From UBA6049 sp965662345 (GTDB lineage Bacteria > Bacteroidota > Bacteroidia > Flavobacteriales_G > Salibacteraceae), in contig CBFIHE010000048.1 of NCBI GenBank assembly GCA_965662345.1, forward strand, positions 1 through 10,028: 10,028 nt of DNA. The letters run 5' to 3'. Below the pieces are notes generated by a model. The model did not search any database. It worked only from the letters and a program-made list of their open reading frames with translations, and was not told where the DNA came from. A program made the position numbers and the translations under genes. Positions 1-6,870 of this stretch are shown in pieces; position 1 is the first letter of the stretch, and each line of letters opens with the position of its first letter.

Positions 1-845
1 TCTCAGATACAAGCAATGCTAAGCGTTACACCTTTGATGTGCTCAACGTACTGAATACCACTCCAGATGTTAATTCCGATAACGATACCCTGCTGTATGA
101 ACAAGATTTTGGTACTTTTTATGCTTACGATGACGGCACTGCTGAGAATGGATATTACCTCGTAAGTGCAGGTGCAAATTTGGCGGTTGAGTTTAACTCT
201 CCTTTGCAAGATAGTCTTAGAGCCGTAAACATTTATTTTCCAGAGTCTGGTGAAGACATAACCAATCGATTATTTAGTATTAAGGTTTGGGCTTCTCTTG
301 TACCTGAGGTTGTATTGTATGAAGGGCTCGTAGAAAATCCGCTCTACAGCTTCGATAGAAACAGAGTAGTTCGATATGACATAGACCCAATTGAAGTGGC
401 AGGAAGGTTTTATATTGGTTATGAGCAACTTACAGATCCAGTTATTTTAGGATACGACAGAAATAAGAATGCGCGTACTAAAACCTTTTATAGCATTAAC
501 GGAACATGGAGTCCGGCCAGTTTTGTAGGCTCGGTTATGATTCATCCAGAGTTTGATACGGTTTATTACCCCTGGAAGGTGAATGTGCCAGAAATTGAGG
601 AATCTGTAAACGTATTGAAGGCATTTCCAAATCCAGCTCACGAAGAGGTTACCATTAACTGGGCAGGAGCCGATGAAGGTTCTCTAGAAGTATTTGATTT
701 ACAAGGTAGAAGAGTTAGAGTTTATCATGCTGTTCAAGCGAATACCTCTATCATTATCAATGGTTTGCGAAAAGGAATGTACATAGTACGATTTACGCCA
801 AACTCTGATCAAGATCCTGAGAATCTACAACTTATTATTCGCTAA
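1..845 (+). CDS. T9SS type A sorting domain surface protein, 3' end (partial)
   Basis: The reading frame is open from the first complete codon at base 3, so this is the C-terminal part (about 280 residues) of a longer secreted protein whose start lies left of the window. GTG at 39 is an internal codon, not the likely start. Near the visible N-terminus is a FYAYDDGTAENGYYL motif followed by a beta-rich stretch (LRAVNIYFPES, FSIKVWA, FYIGYEQ). From memory this arrangement occurs in many Bacteroidota secreted proteins, often after a protease or lamin-tail-like region. The last ~80 residues are a type A T9SS sorting domain: KAFPNPAHEEVTINW, then LEVFDLQGRRV, then GMYIVRF, ending in LIIR. The protein should therefore cross the outer membrane by T9SS and be anchored or released at the surface. 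Its own function cannot be told from this fragment. The stop TAA overlaps the next start (TAATG, shared A at 845), suggesting translational coupling. Confidence 0.85.
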   Translation, partial: SDTSNAKRYTFDVLNVLNTTPDVNSDNDTLLYEQDFGTFYAYDDGTAENGYYLVSAGANLAVEFNSPLQDSLRAVNIYFPESGEDITNRLFSIKVWASLVPEVVLYEGLVENPLYSFDRNRVVRYDIDPIEVAGRFYIGYEQLTDPVILGYDRNKNARTKTFYSINGTWSPASFVGSVMIHPEFDTVYYPWKVNVPEIEESVNVLKAFPNPAHEEVTINWAGADEGSLEVFDLQGRRVRVYHAVQANTSIIINGLRKGMYIVRFTPNSDQDPENLQLIIR

Positions 846-1870
846 TGGTAGAAGAAGACGAAGGACAAGAAGAACGTGACTTGGTAGAACATGCTACGGT
901 TGTGGCAGATCCAGGACAGGCACTAATAAGAGTAGATAAATTTCTGAACGATAGGTTGCCCAAGTTTTCGAGAAACAGAATTCAAAGTGGTTTAAAATCA
1001 GGCAATATCCTGGTGAATAACCAAGCGGTAAAACCCAATTATAAAGTTAAACCAGGAGATAAAGTAACGGTTACGTTGATAGAGGAACGCGAAGAATTTA
1101 AAGTAATTCCAGAAGATATTCCGTTAGATATTGTTTACGAAGATGATGATGTTTTAGTGTTGAATAAGCCAGCTGGCTTAGTTGTGCATCCTGGTTCTGG
1201 CAATAAAAGCGGAACATTAGTAAATGGGCTACTTCATCACATTCAAAACCTACCTGTTGGCTCTAATGGGTTAGATAGGCCTGGCATTGTACATAGGATA
1301 GATAAGCTTACTTCTGGTTTAATGATAACGGCTAAATCTGAGCAAAGCCTCAATAACTTGGCTATGCAGTTCTTCCACAGAAAAATTGACCGCAAGTATG
1401 CGGCTTTTGTTTGGGGAACACCACAAGAAGAAGCGGGTAGGATAGAAGGTAATATTGGCAGAAGCCTTAAGAATAGAAAGTTGATGAATGTATTTCCTGA
1501 AGCTGACTTTGGAAAGCCAGCCATCACCAACTATAAAGTGCTTGAAGATTTGGGGTACATTTCTGTTGTAGAGTGCAAACTAGAAACAGGTAGAACACAC
1601 CAAATACGGGTACATATGAAATATATTGGCCATCCGTTGTTTGGAGATCCTGAATATGGCGGAGACCGAATTTTGAAAGGAACCACTTTCAACAAATACA
1701 AACAATTCGTTCAAAACTGTTTTAATGTGCTTCCTAGACAAGCTTTGCACGCAAAGAGTTTGGGTTTTGAACATCCCAGAACAAAAGAGTACATGTACTT
1801 TGAGAGCGATCTACCCCAAGACATGCAAGAAGTACTAGACAAATGGCGCGGATATGTGGCATCGCGTTAA
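845..1870 (+). CDS. rluD: RluA/RluD family 23S rRNA pseudouridine synthase
   Basis: Converts specific uridines of large-subunit rRNA to pseudouridine in the cytoplasm; for RluD these are the helix 69 positions, an assignment that rests on family resemblance. The 341-residue product has the usual order. An N-terminal S4 RNA-binding domain (about 28-77, RVDKFLNDRLPKFSRNRIQ) is followed by the catalytic domain with KPAGLVVHPG (108-117), the active-site motif HRIDKLTSGL (150-159, catalytic Asp153), LETGRTHQIRVH (246-257) and RQALHAKSLGFEHP (298-311). Length and motif spacing match E. coli RluD, including GKPAITNY and the DLPQDM near the C-terminus. The HRIDKLTSG form differs slightly from the usual HRLDKDTSG but keeps the essential Asp. 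The start ATG overlaps the stop of the upstream T9SS gene, and the 3' end overlaps the next gene by 17 bases, so it sits inside an operon of exported proteins. Membership in the RluA family is nearly certain; RluD rather than a sibling enzyme is likely. Confidence 0.93.
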   Translation: MVEEDEGQEERDLVEHATVVADPGQALIRVDKFLNDRLPKFSRNRIQSGLKSGNILVNNQAVKPNYKVKPGDKVTVTLIEEREEFKVIPEDIPLDIVYEDDDVLVLNKPAGLVVHPGSGNKSGTLVNGLLHHIQNLPVGSNGLDRPGIVHRIDKLTSGLMITAKSEQSLNNLAMQFFHRKIDRKYAAFVWGTPQEEAGRIEGNIGRSLKNRKLMNVFPEADFGKPAITNYKVLEDLGYISVVECKLETGRTHQIRVHMKYIGHPLFGDPEYGGDRILKGTTFNKYKQFVQNCFNVLPRQALHAKSLGFEHPRTKEYMYFESDLPQDMQEVLDKWRGYVASR

Positions 1871-2183
1871 GCTTACTTCCTTGGCTGGCGTATTGTTCTT
1901 TCTACTGAATGCCTGTGTTGTGCAAATTCCAGTTGGTGGCACCAGTACTTCTGAAGCTCCTAAAGAAATAATCATTCAAACAGAGCAGAGACACCTTAAA
2001 GGTTTAGCAAAGTCTTATCGTAACCTTGGTTGGACGGAACTTCGTACATTGAATGCGCAAACAGGAATGTACTTAGTCCTAATTTATCCAGGAACTAGAG
2101 ATTGTGATCTTATTATTTCTGATCTTCGAAGAGACGCTCGAATTAGGAAGGCTGAGTGGAATAAACCAATGAATCAACGATGA
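1854..2183 (+). CDS. small lipoprotein of unknown function
   Basis: Encodes 109 residues. The N-terminus has basic residues (MWHRVK), a hydrophobic stretch (LAGVLFFLL) and a lipobox LNAC with Cys21, so a type II signal peptide and a membrane-anchored mature protein of about 89 residues are expected. The mature part is mixed charged and polar: a probable helix (QRHLKGLAKSYRNLGW), then a strand-like MYLVLIYPGTRDCDLII and a basic tail (DLRRDARIRKAEW). No family is recognised. One extra Cys (in TRDCDLI) could pair with nothing else inside the mature protein apart from the lipidated Cys. The ATG lies inside the 3' end of the pseudouridine synthase gene (17-base overlap, different frame) and the stop overlaps the protease start as ATGA. 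This double coupling, and the good signal peptide, argue for a real gene despite its size. A role with the neighbouring exported protease is only a guess from position. Confidence 0.8.
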   Translation: MWHRVKLTSLAGVLFFLLNACVVQIPVGGTSTSEAPKEIIIQTEQRHLKGLAKSYRNLGWTELRTLNAQTGMYLVLIYPGTRDCDLIISDLRRDARIRKAEWNKPMNQR

Positions 2184-3802
2184 AATATTTTATTCCTTTT
2201 CTTTCTTTACTACCATTTACCATTTTAGGCCAGCAGTTTGTGCCAGCCAGCAGGTTGGTACAATTGGTTCCTGGAGCTGATGCATCGGCTTTGCTTACCC
2301 CTGAGAATGTTCAATCAAAACAAATTTCTGCGCAACTCAATGTTTGGGAATTGAAATTCAATACAGAAACCGATGCGGTGCATTGGGATGAGCAGTCATT
2401 ACCCAATGAGGTTATCCATGCTCAAAAGAATCACCTACTAAAGAAACGCGGGGCACCCAATGATCCTGAGTATTCTATTCAGTGGCAACACCATGTAACT
2501 CCTGCCAACTCTCCTGTTTCAGGTTCTTCTTTAAACGGTGATGTGGGTTCTGAAGAAGCTTGGGAGTTAACTGTTGGTGGTAAATTACCTGGAACTACAC
2601 ATGATTTGGTGGTATGTATTTTAGATGATGGGGTAAAAAAAGACCATGAAGATTTACTTCAAAATTTATGGGTAAACACGAGTGAAATTCCTAATAACGG
2701 TATAGATGATGACGGCAATGGGTATGTAGACGACTTTAGAGGCTGGAATATTTACACCTTAAGTGATGAAATTCAAAATGGAACAAATGCCTTTGGCGTA
2801 CACGGAACTAAAGTGGCAGGTATGGCTGGAGCAAGAGGGGGCAACTCTACTGGTGTAACTGGCGTAAATCAACGGGTAAAGTTGATGATTGTAGTTGCAG
2901 AGGGTAGCGAATCAGATGCAATTGGTGGTTACGATTATCCGTTAACACAGCGAAAACTATTCAATGAAACTCTTGGTGCAGAAGGTGCTTTAGTTGTTTC
3001 TACCAATGCCTCTTGGGGTGTTGATTTTGGTAAACCTGCAGACGCTCCCATATGGTGTTCTTTGTATGATTCACTTGGATCGGCTGGTATAATAAGTACC
3101 GCTGCCACAGCCAATAATAATACAGATGTAGACCAAGATGGCGACTTACCAACTGCATGCCCTAGCCAATACCTGATAGGCGTTACCAATAATAATGCTT
3201 TGGGTGAAAAGGTAGTTTTTGCTGGCTATGGTCAAGAACATATCGATTTATCCGCTCCTGGAGAAGAGGTGCATACAACTACTTTGAATGGCTACGGCTC
3301 AGCTTCTGGCACCTCCTTTTCTGCTCCAATGGTTGCAGGTGCTATAGCACTTTGCTATAGTTATGCTTGCGGTGATTTGGTAGACTTAATGATTAATGAG
3401 CCACAGACTGTAGCAGCATATATGCGACAAGCCGTTCTAGATGGCGTAAAGTTACAATCCACACAAGCTGGGCTTACGGCAACGAACGGTAGTTTATACC
3501 TACCTGGTGCTCTAGAACAAGTTGATTTTATTTGTTCTACCCTTACTTCGGTTTCTGAAGTAGGTGAGGGTTTAGACCAAGTGCGATTATATCCCAACCC
3601 TGTAGATGAGGTATTCAGTATTTCAACTTCGGAAATAGGGGAGTATAGAATTTTTAATGTACAGGGCAATGAAGTGTTAACTGGTAAAACTCTTCCTGGT
3701 GAGCAACTACCCATACGTGTAGAACAATTACCTGCTGGGATTTATCTTTTTGAACTCGCAACAGCTAATGGCTTGCAAAGTTCCAAGTTTATAAAGCGGT
3801 AA
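2180..3802 (+). CDS. secreted subtilisin-like (S8) serine protease with T9SS sorting domain
   Basis: A 540-residue extracellular endopeptidase. Residues 1-17 are a Sec signal peptide (MKYFIPFLSLLPFTILG, cleavage likely before QQ). Residues about 18-95 form a propeptide-like region. The S8 catalytic domain follows, with Asp149 (CILDDGV), His208 (VHGTKVAG) and Ser379 (SGTSFSAPMVAGA), so the triad is complete. The oxyanion Asn is probably Asn312, in TAATANNN, where the common Gly before it is Ala. Two acidic loops look calcium-binding: NNGIDDDGNGYVDD (172-185) between Asp and His, and TDVDQDGD (315-322). The C-terminus is a T9SS type A domain: VRLYPNPVDEVFSI (468-481), YRIFNVQGNEVL, PAGIYLFEL, ending KFIKR. 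The protein is thus predicted to be exported across both membranes as an active protease, for nutrient degradation or processing of surface proteins. Its ATG overlaps the stop of the small lipoprotein gene (ATGA), and it is the last gene of the + strand cluster. Its stop lies 2 bases from the stop of the convergent gene. Confidence 0.95.
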   Translation: MKYFIPFLSLLPFTILGQQFVPASRLVQLVPGADASALLTPENVQSKQISAQLNVWELKFNTETDAVHWDEQSLPNEVIHAQKNHLLKKRGAPNDPEYSIQWQHHVTPANSPVSGSSLNGDVGSEEAWELTVGGKLPGTTHDLVVCILDDGVKKDHEDLLQNLWVNTSEIPNNGIDDDGNGYVDDFRGWNIYTLSDEIQNGTNAFGVHGTKVAGMAGARGGNSTGVTGVNQRVKLMIVVAEGSESDAIGGYDYPLTQRKLFNETLGAEGALVVSTNASWGVDFGKPADAPIWCSLYDSLGSAGIISTAATANNNTDVDQDGDLPTACPSQYLIGVTNNNALGEKVVFAGYGQEHIDLSAPGEEVHTTTLNGYGSASGTSFSAPMVAGAIALCYSYACGDLVDLMINEPQTVAAYMRQAVLDGVKLQSTQAGLTATNGSLYLPGALEQVDFICSTLTSVSEVGEGLDQVRLYPNPVDEVFSISTSEIGEYRIFNVQGNEVLTGKTLPGEQLPIRVEQLPAGIYLFELATANGLQSSKFIKR

Positions 3803-3804
3803 GT

Positions 3805-4263
3805 TTAAAATGTGGACTCCACATCTAGTTGTCTACCTTCTTTTTTTGCTTTTTCATCCATTTGGGAGCCAATGGCTACTCCAATGAGTAGTCCAATAGG
3901 CATTCCAATTCCTATTAACCCCATATTGTCAAGTGATACGCCAAAAGTCGTGCCCAAGGGAACACCAAAAGCAGCTACGCCAATAGCCATCCATGTATTT
4001 CGATATTGATGTTTTGGAACTAGTTTCATGGTTTTTTCAAGGTGTTTTAAAGCGCTTGCATAGGCTTTATTCACGGTTTTTGCAGAAATTTCCTCAAGGC
4101 TCAAAGCATTTAGTTCTGCTGTAGATTTATTCACAAAGTCTTCTGCCTCAACAGAAAGATTGTGCTTTTTTAATTGTTCCAATAACCCAGAGTAGAGGCT
4201 GAGTGCCTTTTCTCTTTTGGTATCAGAAGAACTTTTATACTGCTTAAGTTGGGTAAGAGCCAT
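3805..4263 (-). CDS. small membrane protein of unknown function, two helices with glycine-rich pattern
   Basis: Encodes 152 residues. Residues 1-85 are hydrophilic, Lys/Glu/Leu-rich and probably helical or coiled coil (LYSGLLEQLKKHNLSVEAED, ALKHLEKTMKLV). Two hydrophobic segments follow at about 91-109 (WMAIGVAAFGVPLGTTFGV) and 114-132 (MGLIGIGMPIGLLIGVAIG), separated by a short loop (SLDN). Regular Gly spacing in the second resembles a glycine-zipper packing face. A charged tail (MDEKAKKEGRQLDVESTF) ends the protein. There is no signal peptide, so the soluble domain probably faces the cytoplasm, though orientation is uncertain. I do not recognise a named family. The gene is convergent with the protease gene (2 bases apart) and lies 85 bases downstream of trmH on the same strand. 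That gap, 4264-4348, shows no clear hairpin; a weak TAnnTTTG-like box (TACCTTTA, minus strand, 4287-4280) 16 bases before the ATG could give it its own transcript. Confidence 0.75.
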   Translation of the reverse strand: MALTQLKQYKSSSDTKREKALSLYSGLLEQLKKHNLSVEAEDFVNKSTAELNALSLEEISAKTVNKAYASALKHLEKTMKLVPKHQYRNTWMAIGVAAFGVPLGTTFGVSLDNMGLIGIGMPIGLLIGVAIGSQMDEKAKKEGRQLDVESTF

Positions 4264-4348
4264 TTACTAGTCTTTTGCGTAAAGGTAATAGCTGTTAGGA
4301 TACCACGTTTGTGATATACATAAGCGGCAACCTAGAAAGAGCAATGCC

Positions 4349-5047
4349 TCAATTCGTTTGAGTTCGCTCAGCCAAAAATCTCTTCACGAGTAGCTCTGAG
4401 CTTCTAACGCTCTTCATTGTCCATTCCAAGAGTAAATCTTGTTTTTCGTTTTCGGTAAGCTGCCAACTCACATCAGAGAGGTGAAGCTTACGGGTAACAT
4501 GTTGTAAAATAAGGGCTGTGGCTACAGAAACGTTGTAACTTTCTGTGAATCCGTAGATGGGTACCGTTAAGAACTCATCGGCATTTTCTTCTACTAAGTG
4601 AGAAACACCAGGGTCTTCAGAACCAAAAAAGAATGCAGCTTTTGAAGAAATATCAAAATCTTGAAGAGCGTTTTGTTGAGCATGAGGAGTTGTAGCTACA
4701 ATTCGGTAGCCGTTTGCTTTAAGTGCTGAAATGCATTTCAATGCAGATTCTTCATCACGATCGTAAACAGACTTCGATATCCATTTTTCTGCTCCCTTGG
4801 CCATAAAGTGTGTAGCCTTTTTACTGTGATTGTTCTCAATGAGATGAAAATCTTGAATACCAAAACAATCACAGGTGCGCATCATAGCCCCTGCGTTGCG
4901 TTCGTGAGAGATATCTTCTGCAGCAACAACAAAATGGCGTGTACGGTAATTCAATATTTTTTGAAAAAGCTGTTGCTTGTGCTCTGTAAGAAAGGGTACG
5001 AGCTTTAAGAGTAGATAGTCGCGCTCTTCAGCAGAATAAGAAGTCAT
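4349..5047 (-). CDS. trmH: SpoU/TrmH-family tRNA (guanosine-2'-O-)-methyltransferase
   Basis: A SAM-dependent 2'-O-methyltransferase of the SPOUT (trefoil-knot) class. TrmH proper methylates G18 in the D-loop of tRNAs. The 232-residue product has all three SpoU motifs: motif 1 ERNAGAMMRTCDCFG (49-63, with Asn51 and Arg57, matching the catalytic Arg of TrmH), motif 2 FFFGSEDPGVS (139-149, Glu144) and motif 3 VPIYGFTESYNVSVATALIL (162-181, Ser170 and Asn172). It lacks the N-terminal substrate-recognition domain of RlmB. It does have the short helical N-terminus and the C-terminal LTENEKQDLLLEW stretch that aligns with the LPEAEQQRLLFE region of E. coli TrmH. Size (about 230 aa) and these extensions favour TrmH over TrmL or RlmB. 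The start ATG overlaps the TGA of the upstream YihY-family gene (ATGA, 5047-5044), so the two are probably translated from one mRNA. Substrate is inferred from family resemblance. Confidence 0.9.
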   Translation of the reverse strand: MTSYSAEERDYLLLKLVPFLTEHKQQLFQKILNYRTRHFVVAAEDISHERNAGAMMRTCDCFGIQDFHLIENNHSKKATHFMAKGAEKWISKSVYDRDEESALKCISALKANGYRIVATTPHAQQNALQDFDISSKAAFFFGSEDPGVSHLVEENADEFLTVPIYGFTESYNVSVATALILQHVTRKLHLSDVSWQLTENEKQDLLLEWTMKSVRSSELLVKRFLAERTQTN

Positions 5048-6369
5048 GAAGCAATATCTTTCAAGATTACATTAGATTCTGATTCTTGCATTTGTAAGTT
5101 GAGCGATTCAATACGCATACTTATGGTATCCAGTGTTTTTTTGTCTTTAACAGGTAAGTTATTTAGCCCAGTTTCTTCTACAGCATTGTGAACATCTAAT
5201 AATTTAATTTCATGAATGTCTTTAGCGGGTATATAAGCTGAGGTTCGCTCATCTCCTGTAGGTGTTTCTGCTAAAAAGCCGCCTTCTTGCAATTTAAAAA
5301 TAGCTTGGCGAATTACCCGAATTGGAAGTCCAGTTGCTTCACTGAGCGATTCTGCAGTACAGGGAGGATTTTCATTTTTAAACTGAGAAATTATTCTGTG
5401 CATAACCAATACGGTTAGCTTCTTCATCGCGTTCACACTCAATTGATGCTTGCCATCTTCATATGAATAGTGCTCTACATTCTGGTTGGCAAAGCTTATT
5501 TCTGCTCCTATTAAGACAATTAACCAACTGGTTTGCATCCAGATTAAGAATAGTGGTAGAGCAGCAAAGCTACCGTAGATAGCGTTGTATCTCGTAACCC
5601 CAATTTGAAGCGATAAATAAATCCACTCGAAAAATTGAAATCCTGTTCCTGCTATAACTGCAGCAATAAATGCTTTACCAGGCTTAACCCTAGTGTTTGG
5701 CATTACGGTGTAGAGCAGGGTGAAGAGAAGCCAAGTGAAAAAGTAGGGTGAGAGTCTAAATAAGAAGTTCACTAGCGGACCAAAGAAGCCTATGAGCTCA
5801 AAGCGATAGCTCAATTGTTCAAACTGAGATTGAATAAAAACCGTTAAGCTACCAGAAAGAATGAGCAGGATAGGTGCGAATATCATAATAGATAAATAGT
5901 CTGTAACCTTTCTTGCTATGCTTCGACCTTTTCTAATTTCCCAAATAGCGTTGAATGCATCTTCAATGCTCAATAACAGCTTCATTACACTCCACAAAAG
6001 AACCACTACGCCAATACCAGCAACCAATCCACCTTGTGTATTCGCCAGCATACTTTCTGCAAATTCGGTTACTTTTTCCCAAATTTCGCGATTGCTATCT
6101 GCATTTTTCATAATGGAAGAACGCATGCGTTCTTCCAAACCAAAACCCTTAGCAATGCCAAAAGCGAGTGCGATTGCAGGCACAATAGAGAGCAAGGTAT
6201 AGTAGGTGAGTGCAGAAGCTTTTTCTTGAATTCTATTCTCCAGAAAGCCTTTAGTACCAATAAAAATGATACGAAGTTGTTTCAGCACAAATGCATGGTA
6301 CTTGCTTTTGGAATCTAGGTCAGATTTCCAGAGCTCATGAAACAAGAACTTGTTTATACGCTTTATCAT
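5044..6369 (-). CDS. YihY/BrkB-family inner membrane protein with C-terminal winged-helix-like domain
   Basis: From ATG at 6369 the product has 441 residues. I chose this start because the frame stays open to 6546 only by running antisense through the thioesterase gene, and that extension has no membrane-protein or family character; MIKRINKFLF makes a plausible N-terminus. About six membrane helices are visible: 53-74 (after the conserved KASALTYYTLLSIVPA), 113-134, 158-179, 203-223, 232-252 and 269-291. The signature YGSFAALPLFLIWMQTSW (265-282) followed by GAEIS is diagnostic of the YihY/BrkB (formerly 'RNase BN') family, whose molecular role is not established. About 150 further residues follow the last helix. 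Residues ~311-383 look like a winged helix: CTAESLSEATGLPIRVIRQA as the helix-turn-helix and LQEGGFLAETPTGDERTSAY as helix end plus wing. The tail ends with a predicted helix (LDTISMRIESLNLQMQESES). The gene heads a two-gene unit with trmH (ATGA overlap) and is divergent from the thioesterase gene with 57 bases between. Confidence 0.88.
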   Translation of the reverse strand: MIKRINKFLFHELWKSDLDSKSKYHAFVLKQLRIIFIGTKGFLENRIQEKASALTYYTLLSIVPAIALAFGIAKGFGLEERMRSSIMKNADSNREIWEKVTEFAESMLANTQGGLVAGIGVVVLLWSVMKLLLSIEDAFNAIWEIRKGRSIARKVTDYLSIMIFAPILLILSGSLTVFIQSQFEQLSYRFELIGFFGPLVNFLFRLSPYFFTWLLFTLLYTVMPNTRVKPGKAFIAAVIAGTGFQFFEWIYLSLQIGVTRYNAIYGSFAALPLFLIWMQTSWLIVLIGAEISFANQNVEHYSYEDGKHQLSVNAMKKLTVLVMHRIISQFKNENPPCTAESLSEATGLPIRVIRQAIFKLQEGGFLAETPTGDERTSAYIPAKDIHEIKLLDVHNAVEETGLNNLPVKDKKTLDTISMRIESLNLQMQESESNVILKDIAS

Positions 6370-6413
6370 ACAAGAAAATAAGGGTGTAAAAATGCGAAAT
6401 ATCCGCGAACCGT

Positions 6414-6421
6414 TACTTTTG
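6414..6421 (+). promoter_or_regulatory. possible Bacteroidota -7 promoter box for the thioesterase gene
   Basis: TACTTTTG fits the Bacteroidota -7 consensus TAnnTTTG exactly. It lies only 5 bases before the ATG at 6427, so transcription would begin at or next to the start codon (a leaderless or nearly leaderless mRNA). No TTG/TTTG box is seen at the expected -33 spacing. The alternative is translation from Met20 (ATG at 6484), which would give a normal leader. Matches to an 8-base pattern with two free positions arise easily by chance in AT-rich DNA. Confidence 0.35.
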
Positions 6422-6426
6422 TATGC

Positions 6427-6870
6427 ATGCACACAATAATTGACGTCTACAATAAAATCAACGCGTTCGGAAAAGACCATAAAATGGAGCTTACCGTAGT
6501 AGAACCAGGTCATATAGTATATAAAATGACTGTTGAGAAAAGGCATTTAGCTACTCCCACTACCATACATGGCGGAATGCTAGCGGCTATGATGGATTCT
6601 GTTTTGGGCGTTGCAGCTCTAAGTTCAAGCGCTACGGATGAGAATTTGGTATCAACGGTTGAGTTTAAGATTAATTACTTGAGTCCTGCCTTGTTAGGAG
6701 ATGTGTTGATTGGGGAAGGTAAAGTAGACCGGAAGGGAAATAGAATTATCATCACATCTGGCCAAATAGTAGCGCAAAACCGCAAAGAAGTTGTTGCCAA
6801 GGGAATGGGCACATTCAATGCCTACCCAAAAGAGAAGGCTGGAGTTACAAAAGATATGTTTACGGAGTAA
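6427..6870 (+). CDS. PaaI-type hotdog-fold acyl-CoA thioesterase
   Basis: Encodes 147 residues forming a single hotdog domain, probably a cytoplasmic tetramer hydrolysing acyl- or aryl-CoA thioesters. The PaaI/hTHEM2-type active site is clear: TTIHGGMLAAMMDSVLG (45-61), with the HGG turn at 48-50 preceding the central helix and Asp57 in the position of the catalytic acid/base. Later strands (STVEFKINYLSPALLGDVLI, GQIVAQNRKEVVAKGMGTF) follow the family pattern, including the xNYLxPA motif. Length is typical (about 140 aa). The start at 6427 leaves about 20 residues before the first strand (MELTVVEPGHIVYKM); Met20 at 6484 is an alternative start that would still keep the domain nearly whole. 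The gene stands alone: divergent from the YihY-family gene and tail-to-tail with the next gene, overlapping it by 11 bases (6860-6870). The substrate cannot be predicted, and no phenylacetate pathway genes are nearby. Confidence 0.9.
   Translation: MHTIIDVYNKINAFGKDHKMELTVVEPGHIVYKMTVEKRHLATPTTIHGGMLAAMMDSVLGVAALSSSATDENLVSTVEFKINYLSPALLGDVLIGEGKVDRKGNRIIITSGQIVAQNRKEVVAKGMGTFNAYPKEKAGVTKDMFTE

Noticed and set aside
39..845. GTG at 39 as the real start of the first gene
   Set aside because: The frame is open to the window edge, there is no signal peptide after the GTG, and a T9SS cargo needs one, so the gene must begin further left.
2935..3714. Minus-strand open frames of 84 and 117 codons
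   Set aside because: Antisense shadows of the protease gene, whose catalytic motifs and sorting domain are clear on the + strand.
845..3802. The + strand cluster as a defence or toxin-antitoxin system
   Set aside because: No nuclease, NTPase, methyltransferase-restriction or toxin motif is present; the protease has a signal peptide and a T9SS export domain, so it acts outside the cell.
4264..4348. Possible small RNA or terminator in the gap after trmH
   Set aside because: No stem-loop with a T run and no conserved RNA pattern is visible; only a weak promoter-like box.
5918..6318. Two overlapping + strand open frames of 94 codons
   Set aside because: Both lie antisense within the YihY-family gene, in different frames, without recognisable protein character.
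6370..6546. 59-codon N-terminal extension of the YihY-family frame
   Set aside because: It runs antisense through the thioesterase gene, has no family-like sequence, and a good Met start exists at 6369.
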